From: Magnaporthiopsis rhizophila
Lineage: Eukaryota; Ascomycota; Sordariomycetes; Magnaporthales; Magnaporthaceae
Reading direction: 5' to 3'
NCBI GenBank assembly: GCA_003049465.1
Contig: PYSS01000012.1
Span: 416,992 to 480,991 of the forward strand
DNA length: 64,000 nt
The notes below the pieces were generated by a model. It was given only the letters and a program-made list of their open reading frames with translations, did not search any database and was not told the DNA's origin. Numbering within the stretch: the stretch's first letter is position 1; each line of letters begins with the position of its first letter. The position numbers and the translations under genes are program-made. Below are positions 47,473 through 58,000 of this stretch, piece after piece.

Positions 47473-49416
47473 TTCTATTGATATAATCGACCCTCAATAT
47501 CGGGAGTGACTGTGGAAGAGGTGAAGGACGGAAAAGGAGATGACGTAGACTCAAAAGAGCGAGTCTTGGCGGGGTTTTGCACGACGCCAGGCGGCTCCTC
47601 CTGTCTTGTTCGGACAAGGCTTAATGTGTGCCGATTGGGGCCTGCAAAACGAAAAGCTGTCAGAAATACCAGCAGTTGGTGTTTTGAGATTTATGCCGAG
47701 GTCGCTGGGCTGTGGTGATGACCTACTCAGACCGATCACCTATGACGTTAGTGTTCGGTAGTGCGGCCGGAGGCACTGAGGAGAAGGGATCTAGCGGCTG
47801 GCTTGGGCGATTTCGGCCGAGTTCAGCGGGGTTTCGCATTCCTGTTTGGGAACCCTAAAATCTCGGGGCGTCTGACCAGGCCCTGTGCTACGATCTTTGA
47901 CTTTCTAGTGTGAATGAGGAGCACGCCAATGGTAAATTCGAACGTTAAGGGCTCGGAGCGGAGGGAGGACGTCGCTCAAACTGAAGGATTGCCAGCATGG
48001 GTAGAAGGCCAGAACGAAGATACAAATTCCTGCCGGCCCTCGTCGGCGGCTTCTGCTCCGCCCTCGACCGAGGAAAGAAAAGTCGATTGAGCACTTTCCC
48101 GTGGACAATTCATTGAAAACCCCATCTCGGACTCGTTCCTTTACCTTTCAGTGAGTTTGCCTACCTGGATACCTCAGTTGGTAAACAACCTCCGCGGCGC
48201 CCAGGGCCGCCAGCCCATCATCCGCGTGGGCGGAAACACTCAAGCCCAGGTCATCTAGAATCCCTCGCTGGCCGGCCGAGCCCTATTCGGTATCGCGAAC
48301 CCAGATAGATAGTTACCCTTAGACGGCGGCCACCAGCCTGAGCGTGGACGGTGATTTCCAGATATTTTCGTCCCGCCAGTACGCCATATAACGATCGAGA
48401 CGGACCGTCCTACTGTTAAAAAAAAACACAACAGTGGCGTCCGTACTCCCCCAGGGCGGGCTTTGTCCCCTCGCAGCCCATGGCGATTTCAAACACTCCG
48501 TTTTCAGACACGGATGACCTCGAGGCAGCCCACGCCGCCTCCGCGATCCACGATATCCACAATAAAGCGGACGAACGGGAAGCAGCAGCAGCAACTCAGG
48601 GGCCACCGGTGTGTAGGTGTATCATGATTATCAACATGACAAAATACAACACCACTCACAGGCCTACAAGGCGTGAACCCACTCTCGGGCCTAGAACTGC
48701 TACTCGGGGCCGTCAGCGCTACACCTTCCAGGTTCGGATCATTGGCCAAAGCAGCGCAGACAGCCAGTACGAGGTCAGGATGGGCAACGGTAATGCCAAC
48801 GGCAGACGACGCTGTAAAGGCGTTTACACAAACTTCGAGCACGAAGATGGACGGCGCGCGTTCCGGCTCTCCTTTCCTACGCCACCTTTTGCGCGGGTAT
48901 TGACACGGAGGCCACCAAAAGCTTGTAACGGCCGTGGTCCCCACCTCGAGGAGCGACCGCATGCTCGTCTTCCGACACTTACTGGCCCGCCATGGCAACA
49001 GACTTTGTAATGTGAGGATCAAGGTGCGCACAAAAGTGCCAAGAAGGCTCAAGGCGAGGCTGTGAGAATTCGGCTGGTATTTTGTACAAAAAAAAATGAA
49101 AATACAAGGGACTAACTAGCAGGTTCTTTCGTATCCGTCATTCGCACTGCCCGATTTGGTTTCCATCCCCTCGTTTCAGGAGGAAACACCACACTAAAAC
49201 AGTAGACACCATATATAAACCCAGGATAAGAGAAGAAGACACAAGATGACAAGACATTAAGGAAATACTCTAACACTAGAGGATATAAAAAGACACTATT
49301 CCTATCCGACCAGCTGGGGAGTCTTTCCTCTTATTTTCTTCTTAGTATTTGAATTTTTTTTTCTTGATTATTCGTGTCCACGAAAGCCCACCCACATCTA
49401 GACGTAGTCTTGTCGC
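47473..49416. other. Region with a GH79 relic and no intact gene
   Basis: Between the SSADH start and the MARVEL gene stop. Apart from the glycosidase relic at 48091-48312, open frames (up to about 180 codons, 48.5-49.05 kb) have no family I can recognise. This stretch may contain more decayed downstream exons of the glycosidase. A short A run occurs at 48419-48426. Confidence 0.55.
48091..48312 (+). pseudogene. Decayed GH79-family glycosidase fragment
   Basis: One frame encodes FIENPISDSFLYLSVSLPTW, then IPQLVNNLRGAQGRQPII and RVGGNTQ, which matches the N-terminal core of fungal GH79 (beta-glucuronidase/heparanase-like) enzymes including the diagnostic RVGGNTQ. Stop codons interrupt it just upstream (TGA in 48088-48090) and after QAQVI (TAG near 48256), and no acid/base or nucleophile region could be followed downstream. 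The DNA stays GC-rich, so this decay is not RIP. A functional gene with unseen introns is unlikely but not excluded. Confidence 0.5.
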
Positions 49417-50371
49417 TCAGGCGTATTGCCTAAAAGGCAATTTCCTGTCGAGTGTGTGGAACGCCTGTGTCCTGGGCGTGAAGGGCACCCCCCTGGGTGT
49501 CTGCGGCTGCATCTCCCAGGTCTCCTTGCTCTCATGGGGCGAGCTGGAGCGCGAGTTGTTCTCCTCGTCCTCATCCACCATGTTGGCGTCACTCTTGAGC
49601 GGGATCATGTTGTAGATGGAGAATCCGAGGAGAGTAGTGTACACGGCCCTGTTTCGTTTTGAGATTTGTCAGTCGAAATGGCTAAAGACAGTCTGAGGGG
49701 GGCAATCGAGGAGGAGACCAAAAAAAAAAAAAGACTCACAGCATCGTGACGCTGACGGCGAATGTGCCCTTGACAATCTGGCAGGTCTTGCCGGCATTGT
49801 AGCGCGCGGCCACATCGCAGCTCTTTGTCAAGTACCAAGGGATAGGACTAGGGTAGCGGGGATCGAGGTAGTCCGGGCCGGCCTGGCCGTAGACGCTGGT
49901 GGTGTAGAGCGCGACCATGATGGTGGAGGTGACGACCCCCACGATCGGGTAGTAGACCTTCATGATGGTGAGGATCAACATCACCAGAAGGTAGAAGAGC
50001 GAGATGACGGAGATTGCGACGTTGAACTCGGTGAGCCTGAGATGGCCTGGAGTCAGCCTTGTTTCCATGTTCCTCGCATGCTGGGTCGTGTCTATCCTCG
50101 AGAGGCGCCAAACTCACTCTTGCGACCATCTGAATGGGATGCGGGGGAGCGGCTCAAAGTTGGCGTAGGCGTAGAGGATGATATTGGGGTTCGAGTTGAG
50201 CTTCTCGGCGTAGCCGATCCTCCACATCAACGTGCGGAAGACGTCGGGCTGCGCGATGCCGAAGAGCACCAACAGCGGGATGAGGTGGGCCAGCTGCAAG
50301 ATCATGAGAAACCAGAGAGGCTTCCTGGACCGCCACTTGCGGCGCACGAATGTGTATCCTTTGATCGCCAT
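49417..50371 (-). CDS. Four-helix MARVEL-type membrane protein
   Basis: Three exons on the minus strand, 50371-50118, 50036-49740 and 49648-49417, give 260 residues; introns of 81 and 91 nt have GTGAGT donors. Hydrophobic helices lie at about 19-42 (PLWFLMILQLAHLIPLLVLF), 89-112 (VAISVISLFYLLVMLILTI), 115-140 (YYPIVGVVTSTIMVALYTTSV) and 172-198 (TFAVSVTMLAVYTTLLGFSIY). A basic N-terminus precedes helix 1, an extracytoplasmic loop with two cysteines (CDVAARYNAGKTC) lies between helices 3 and 4, and the C-terminal tail is acidic and Ser-rich. The topology matches fungal MARVEL-like proteins of the plasma membrane and eisosome region. Family assignment rests on topology, so function is open. Confidence 0.82.
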
Positions 50372-50834
50372 GTCTGCTGCGTTGATGTCCCGGCGTCGGG
50401 CGGATCTCTTGGTTGGAAGAGTTGTGGTGTTGCGGGCGAGTTGGGACCGGAGTCGGCGGCTGCCAGCAGTCGCGCAGGGGCAGATTCACATGAGAGACAA
50501 ACGGGGATACCGTTCCGTGTCGCTGGCGGTTTCTTTTTCTCGTCGTCTTCTTTCTCTTTTCTTCCGGTCTTCCCTCCGTGTACTCAACGAGGCTGCCAGT
50601 CGCCGCCGATAAGGGCAGTGCTCTTCGCTCGAGAGAGGAGTCGATCAGTCGGAACGCCCACCCCCTCTGCTCGCCGGAAGGTCTGCAGGTCTTATTTGGG
50701 CTGAGTTTTTGGCGCCGGCGGCGCTCACCCAACCAGGAGCGGAGTGGGCAAGCTGGGCCCTTAATCACACCCACCACCCTGCCGAGCGATGGCACTTTGG
50801 GGCGCCCTCACTCGTTGGACGGTTTGGGTGCAGG

Positions 50835-50938
50835 CCAATCACCTCCTCGTGGGCCATCACAGCCCACCGGCCAATGGTGCGCGGCCTGGGCGGGTAAGCG
50901 CTGGTCGAGGGCGGTCCAGCGACTCGGCCGCAACCAAT
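50835..50938 (+). promoter_or_regulatory. Cluster of three CCAAT boxes
   Basis: CCAAT pentamers at 50835-50839, 50871-50875 and 50934-50938, about 465-570 bp upstream of the minus-strand MARVEL gene start. CCAAT is the site of the Hap/CBF complex. Three copies in 104 bp is suggestive, but function is not demonstrated. Confidence 0.3.
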
Positions 50939-52920
50939 CACGCGCCGCGGGCCTGCGGGAGAGCTTCAAATATGGGGCGGGGTGGTTGAACAGTGGGGCC
51001 CGTGCCCGTCATCCGCGCTCTGTAGTGGCTGTCAATTCGCATCAATTGGCCTCAGCTTCCGGCGAGTGCTCTCGCAAAGCTGCCAGATCGGGCCAGGGCG
51101 TGACCACCTCCCACTACGCCCACGCCTCCCCCGCTGGGTCGCACACGCCCAGGAGAGCAAATTGCTTGCGCACGCAGTCATTCTCGGCCCCCAACCCCGC
51201 TGCTCACTGTCACGCAGAATCGAGCCAGGCTGGTGCCATGTGCCGCAGATAACGCATGGCTAGACGCCCTCAGCAAAAGGGGCAGCGGCCTGTTCATGCC
51301 GTCGCAGTTGGCATCCGGCCGAGGAACGCGTGGAGATGGCGCGACAATACAGACGTTCTCCAGCCCGATTCCCTTCGTGAACATGTTGGGCCGTTTCCAG
51401 GCGCCTGTTCCAGCCGACCGCTGCAACTGGGAGCCATGATGCCTGCCGTGCTGCCAACTGAGGGGCTTTGGAATCCGCCCAGGCGACCGATAATCCATTG
51501 CCGAGCTGCAAGCAATTTGATCCTCATTGTTCCTATTCCCGGCGCAGGGTCGTATATTGGTCAGCACAACAGGGAGGAAAAAAAAAATTGGGTTGCATTC
51601 AAGCCCCCAAAAGTAGACCTGCCTGTGCGACCGATCCGCGGCGCCTGCACTAACCAACACCTCCCTTCTTTTGTAGTCTGCCCAACTGCGGCGGGGTGAC
51701 GAGACCATGCCGATATTTGCATTAGCAAACATGTATCTCTCGTCTTTCTTATGCGGGAGAGGGACAGTTGGTCGGCTCGTCGGGTCAGGCGCTGTCGGAA
51801 TCGATGCCAGCCAAGTTTGCAAAACCTGGAACTGCCCCCCACCTTTCCCGCTGACAGCTGACCCTGGTGAGTTCACAATCAGGGACGGGCAGACCTACGG
51901 GGTGAGAAGAAAGGATAGGAAATAGGAAGCGCGATCTCCAGGATACGCTCGGATAACACGGCTTCCAGCTGGGTGGCATTCTCTGACGGCAGACTATTCG
52001 CCCATCGACAGGCAAGCTACGCCGTCGCCGTCGCTCACATTGGGGAAAGACGAGCTGGTGCCCTGAGCTCCCTGAATCTGCCCCGCAGTCCACGAACATT
52101 GGGTCCCCGTTTTGGGTCGGAAAGCCAAGTCTGCTTGCCAAGACGGCGGCAGGGCAAACATCCAAGACCGGGCTTAAACTAAGTTTCTTTCCCTGCCCGG
52201 GAAGAGACGACGCCACGGAGCAGATAACCGGGCAGCTCATTGGACGGCATATGTCTCCCTGACGTTTCCGCTTCACCTGCAAGAATCAGCAGTCTGTGGT
52301 TTCGCGTCGACACATGTCTCAGGCAGTGTGCGCCCCTTCTGTGACGCCCGACCGGTCCTTGCTTCTGACCGGGCCATTCCGGGAATAGCCTTCGTCCGAG
52401 GGGGTTCTTGGATCTGACGAGGCGCGCCAGCGGCTCGAGGATATACTCGTAGCTCACCCAAAACAAAAGTCATGTTCCTGTGGTCAGGGGCAGCTTTATC
52501 CCCGAGACTCCTGCCGGTATGGGCACTTCTAGATAGCAGCCAGCCGGGGACTCCAGTTCCAGGCCTTGTATGATACCACGACGCCCTGCCATCTCTATCG
52601 GTGTATCCATAAGCTCCGCGTAGTTGAGGCTCAGCAAATCGAGTGCGTTACATGACCGTTATATCCCCGTGCTCCAAATATGCCAAGTATCCGGCAGGCA
52701 ATCCGCGTTGAGCAAGGCTGATAAACGGTCTGCCGGCGCCGAGCATGGGCGACACTGCTGTTCCCCATAGGTGCCTGTTGCCCACTCATCGTAACCTAGA
52801 ACACCTTTCTCGATATCGTCAGCGCGCTGCCGGAGCTACCCAAAGTCTTGGCCGACGACCATGATGATGCAAAGCTCATCGAGTCCGCGACGTTCGTCGA
52901 GTTCCCCGGGAAGATAGACT

Positions 52921-54015
52921 ATGCTCCCATCCAGGAACCGTGCACGCGCAAAGCCTCCAACTTCCGGCCGAGGCTGCTCTTCAGCTGCTCGGAGAAAACA
53001 CGGCGGCGCCGGCATGTTGCGGAACCAGATCCTCAAGTGCATCCGCTGCGCCAACCACGGCGCCGCCGCCCACTCGTCATCCTTCTCATGGCGAAGCGAA
53101 CCCTGGCAATATGACAGACTTGGAGATGGCGAACGACGTACCGCTAGAATAACATGCTGGGCCTCACCGCCTTTGTCAAGTACCCGACCGCAAGCTGCCC
53201 GGGCATGCAACTCTTTGACCACACGAAGGACTTCCCCGTCCTCCGGCCAGCTGTCCCGGCTCCTGCAGCTGATCGGACCAGTTCGAGCCTGGCCGGCCCG
53301 GGGGCACGCTGTCACCTTCGGGGGGTTAGCTGGGCAGCCAGAAGGGCACATCCAACGCCGGCCGCCCCGTGCCATTGGGCACTTGTACCATTACTACACT
53401 GGCGGCGGATCATGGCGCGTATCTGCGCCTCAAGAGGGCCGCCGTGTGAGTCTGGTCGCCCAACGAGGGGCGCTTGAACCGCACCAATCCAGGGACCAGA
53501 CCAATTCGAGTAGTCGCACCCGGTGCGTGGCACGCATGGGTCTGAAGATCGCCCGCGTGGCTTCCGTGGAAGAAACGAAATCCCAATCGGTCGACATGTT
53601 CGCCAGAGTTTATGGATGCCCCGGGCACGGCGGCGAAAGCCGGGCACACAGTCGCCGGCAGAGCAGTCGTGTTCGGGAACAAAGCGGCGGCATGATGGTG
53701 ATCACCAAGCTCGATCAGCCTGAAGGCGACGACGACGACGACGACGACGACCTCCAGAAGGGTTCTGCAAAGCCTCACGTCCGGCCAGCAGGGCCCCGAT
53801 GGACTCCTCCGGGGTCATGCTTACTCGAGGCGGCCGCCTTTATGGGAGAGTTACACATCCGAGTGTCTTCCGTGGAGCGTAATCCCACCGAGGCACGAAA
53901 ACGAGCGCGTGTACCAGCATTGCCCAACGAAGAACCATACCTGCTGAAACGAGCACAGCACAGCATAGCATCGTCATGGGCGCAAGGCGGGATTATCCCC
54001 GTGTCGACCTGTTGA
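52921..54015 (+). other. Unassigned 364-codon open frame
   Basis: The longest open frame of this region, starting MLPSRNRARAKPPTSGRG and ending with a TGA at 54013-54015, less than 200 bp from the transposon end. It is Arg/Ser-rich, includes an eight-Asp run from a GAC repeat, and shows no recognisable domain. Overlapping frames on both strands are also long, as expected in GC-rich DNA. A decayed gene is possible; I do not call it a gene. Confidence 0.2.
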
Positions 54016-54195
54016 CGTTAGCCATGTGGCTTAGAGTCCAGTGCCCCTTCAGCGCCGACATAGACGCATCCTGTAGTTAGTCACAAAGGTGGGTGGGTAG
54101 AAGCAAAGATGATAGATATGAGCCTTGTGATGTAATAGTAGCGAAGGCATACGCCACATGTAGCTCGCTCAACGTGAGACGTCTTCCACATCCTA

Positions 54196-54240
54196 GAGTG
54201 GGTCACCCTGTTTTGGGCCACCCCCTACTTTGGGCCACCA
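54196..54240 (+). repeat. Left terminal region of the DNA transposon
   Basis: Begins GAGTGGGTCACCCTG and contains two direct copies of TTTGGGCCACC (54212-54222 and 54229-54239), a pattern common in fungal pogo-type terminal repeats. The inverted partner cannot be checked because the right end is outside the window. Confidence 0.55.
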
Positions 54241-54339
54241 ATATCCGACACAAAAAATGAACTTTTAATCAAAACAAAATCAAAAATAATGCGATTCGAA
54301 CGAAAACAATAGCAATTTACGTGCAAATTTTTTATCATA

Positions 54340-54582
54340 ATGTCTGATACTGCCTTCCGAATGGCCCAAGCCATCCAAGCTGTCGAATCGGGCGCGTCCG
54401 TGCGAAAATCGGCCCGCGATTGGGATGTATCGCGTTTTACCCTCCAACAACGATTTTAAGGCAGCAGAACCGCACGGCAGGCCAAAAAGCCCTATCAAAA
54501 ACTTTCTAAAAAACAGGAAAATTTTATTGCTAACTGGATTTGTACGAAAAAGGTAACAGGGCGCGCTTTTACAAAAAAAATG
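54340..54582 (+). pseudogene. Transposase, 5' fragment
   Basis: Starts with ATG at 54340 (MSDTAFRMAQAIQAVESG) and encodes a Psq/CENP-B-type helix-turn-helix (SVRKSARDWDVSRFTLQQRF), as in pogo/Fot1 transposases. A TAA at about 54458 interrupts it, and the frame then continues with a basic segment to the Gypsy insertion at 54583. The fragment is much less AT-rich than the Gypsy element. It is non-functional because of the stop and the insertion. Confidence 0.75.
54578..54582. repeat. Target-site duplication, left copy (AAATG)
   Basis: AAATG immediately before the 5' LTR, identical to 61851-61855 immediately after the 3' LTR. A 5-bp duplication is the norm for Gypsy integrases. Confidence 0.9.
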
Positions 54583-55037
54583 TGTTACGGCCACAGCTGG
54601 CAGGGGGCAGAAGGGCTGGGGCTAACCCCCAGCGGTACGCCTTTACCCCGCAATCATGAAGGCCAAAAAGCCCGAATAACTAAGGCCAAAAAGGGAGTTA
54701 CGTAACTAGGCATTTACCTAAGCACCGGTAATATGTTTGCTATAAACATAACAAATATAGCACAGTGATATGTTTGTTATAAATATAGCAAATATAGTAC
54801 AAATATGGTATGGAGGTTTACGGGTATATAAAGGAAAATTTTTTATTGTATTAGGTAATTTTAATTAAGGCTTCGGTATTAATTAATTTAAATTAGCATT
54901 AAGGTAACCTTTTGGGCAAATAATCGAAATTTTTATTATTATTCCAGTTTTTTAGCACAAATAACCTTATAAAAATTATACTATTTAGCATTTTCCCTAA
55001 TATATTTTACCCTAAAAGTAAAAAATCATTTGTAATA
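54583..55037 (+). repeat. 5' LTR of the complete Gypsy element
   Basis: 455 bp, starting TGTTACGGCCACAGCTGG. The outer 110 bp keep GC-rich sequence while the inner half is almost all A and T; the end reads TGTAATA where the 3' LTR has TGTAACA. A TATATAAAGG box lies at 54825-54834. Confidence 0.92.
54748..54780. promoter_or_regulatory. Palindrome in the LTR, upstream of the TATA box
   Basis: Two 12-bp arms (ATAACAAATATA and TATGTTTGTTAT, one mismatch) flank the 9-bp core GCACAGTGA, about 45 bp upstream of the TATA-like box. The same structure occurs in the other two LTRs at 61561-61593 (perfect arms) and 63019-63051. A role as an element promoter dyad is inferred. Confidence 0.4.
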
Positions 55038-58000
55038 TTTTAATTAATTTTGTTTAATATTTACCAAAGGTAATAAATAATAATAATTATATTAATTGCA
55101 GGCAAAAAACCCAAAGGTATTATTATTGCTGGCAAATTGTACAATAATTTTTCGGCAATTATGCAAATTTTTATTACGGAAATCGAAAAATTTAAAAAAG
55201 CTTAAATTAAACTTTATATTATTATTAAATTTTACAAATTCCTTTTGCCTGATAAATATAATAAAAAAAAGGTAAAATTAAAATATTTTTGATTAAATAT
55301 AAAGGGTATTTTTTATTTTATCGAGATCATTTTTAGCGAGAAAAATAAAAAGTTATTTATACGGTTATATGCTTGAATAATAAAGTTAAGGATTAGTTCG
55401 AATTTATTTGGTTTAATTATTTAAAAGGGTATAATAAATTTAAAAAGGAGATTAAGCTGATATTTGCCAATTTCGAGAAGTTTGGAGAAAAAGTTGCGAA
55501 AATTTTTAAATAAATTGATAAAAAATGGATGGCTGAAAAAAAATTGCTTTAGTTTCGGTAAAAAGGCTTTATATTAATTTATATTTCCGAGTTTTAATAA
55601 TTAGTTAATAAGTTTAATTAAACGGAGGATATTAAAATAACCCAGTTTTATTAAAAATTAAAGAATAATATAAAAAATAAATTATTTAAACAGGAATAAT
55701 TTGAAAATTTTGTTAATTATATTATTATGGTTATTTATATTAATAATAAATTGTACAAATATTGCTTTGAAAAAAAAGTTTAGCAAATTAAACCAGTGGT
55801 GCAAAATAATAAAATTAACCAAAAAAAGGCAAAATAATAATAATTTATAATTTATGGTATATATCCTAAATTTATAAATTTTAGCGCAAAAATTATATAC
55901 CAGTATAAAGAATAAAAGTATATTAGGTTTAAGGATTTAAAAAATGGGAAATATTTTAAATATGGAAAAAAAGGATATATTAAAAAGGATTATTTGCAGA
56001 AAAACCGATAAGCGGTTATTTTTTGCCAAAAAAGTGCGCCAAAAGGATATAAGCTTATGATTTTAAAGTTACCCGAAATAATTAAATAAGCAGCAGAAGG
56101 GAGCTTGTATTTTGGAGCATTGTTTAGCTGAATTTATTGTTTTGATAAAAACTGTATGGTTTATTATTTTGATAAAAATGTTATAAGGTATTATTTTAAG
56201 CGATAATTTGCTATAATGCGATAAATTGGCCGATTCCGGAATAATAATAAAAGGGAAATGGATATTATTATAAATTTTGCGATGCCCGAAAAAAAAAATA
56301 GTAAAATGGTTCGAAATTCGAAGGAATTTGAGGGGGTTTAATGCTGCAATAATTATATGCTAATAACGGGAAAGTTTGTTGAATAAAATAGGGAGTTTGA
56401 AAAATTAGCCCGATATAAAAGTATATTGGATATTTCGGTTAATAATTTCGAGGAAAATTTAAATATAAATGCAAAAATGGAACTGTTTTTGGGCTAAATG
56501 TATTTAATATAAGCTTAGGAAAAAAAATTAACCTTATTAGCGTTTAGAAAAATTATAAAAATGGATCCCAGTAATAAAGAATTTAATAAATAATAATAGC
56601 AATATATTGTTAATTTTAAAAAATTTTAGCAAAAATTTGATTAGTAATTAATTAATATAAGGAAATAATTTTTTATAACTAAAAAGGAAATATGGAAAGT
56701 GTATATTTTATTTAGGTTTTTGAAAATAAACTGATAATTTTGGGATTAGCCCAAATTTATTAATAGTTTAATATGCAAAAAACCGGCGCAAAACGATAAA
56801 AAAAAGCCCCTGGATTGGTTAAAAAATAATTAATCGGTTATTTATTATGGGGTATTATTCGAAAATATTTTGAATCTGGACCAGCGGTTAGCGCGGTTAT
56901 ATATGCTAAATTATAAAAATATAAATTTTAATATAGGTTATTATAATAAATTTTTTTGGGCTGAATATTTATATAACAATTGCCGGTAATATATAGCTAA
57001 AAAATTAAAGTATAATTTTTTTTTACGAAAAAAAAAAAGGATTAATGTAATATTTATAATAAAAATATTAATTTCCGAAATGGTAAATGGCAAAAATGGG
57101 GTATAAAAATTTTGCAGCAATTTTCGAGTTATTATTAGTATATTTTATAATATGTTTAGCAAAAATCCTGATATATTAAATGTATAGGAAATCGGAATGT
57201 AAAATATATATGGAAAAAAAAGTAAAGGCCTGGATAGATAGGTTTGTTTGATTGATAAAAATAATCGAGGTCCGGAAATAAGCGTTCCAAATAAAAAATT
57301 AGAAAGTTTATTTAAAAATAGGGCACGGATAAGGCAATAATTAGCAAAATTTTTAATAATAACGATTATTAACCAGTATAAATATATTAGGATAATAATA
57401 TATTAAAAAAGGCGAAAAATAAAAATTATAATTAATTGCAAAGCCCAAAAAAATTATTTTTTATTAAAAGCAGTAAAAAGGTACGATATTTTGATATATC
57501 AGAAAAAAAAACCATATAATTTTACGATAATAAAATAAAAGCCAGTTATATTTAATAAAGGAAAAATTAATACTGAAACTGATTATTTTAAATTCTGATT
57601 TTTGGGAAAAATTTGCAAAATAACCCTGAATATTATAAATATGGGAGAAAAAAATCTAATTTTAAGCTTTTTATAATTTAAAAAATATAACCTTTTAATA
57701 AATTAAATTACTAAATAAATTTAATAGAGAAAATTATTATTAATTAGCAAAAAAGCCCAATAATTACAGGCCCCGGATAATAAAAATTAAATATTAAAAA
57801 GGATAACCGTAATAACAGCAGGATATAATAATTAGCCCTAACAAACCGTATTAACCGAAACGCTAATAAATATAAATATAAATGGATTTAATAAGCAAAA
57901 AATTATTAAGGATAAATTTAAAAATATTTTTAAAAAATATTATAAATATTAAAGGTTATTTTAAAAAAATTTGGAAATGGTATTACCAAAATATAAACCG

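Larger units (their letters stand above)
50372..54195. other. GC-rich region without a confident gene, up to the transposon
   Basis: 3.8 kb. The first kilobase is the promoter side of the MARVEL gene. From about 51 to 54 kb, frames are broken on both strands and no family was recognised. The sequence is GC-rich up to 54.19 kb and then changes abruptly to AT-rich transposon DNA. A (ACG)n tract lies near 53729-53751. Confidence 0.55.

Noticed and set aside
48165..48195. tRNA D-arm-like CTCAGTTGGTAAAC
   Set aside because: It falls inside codons of the GH79 relic, and no matching T-arm or acceptor stem is present.
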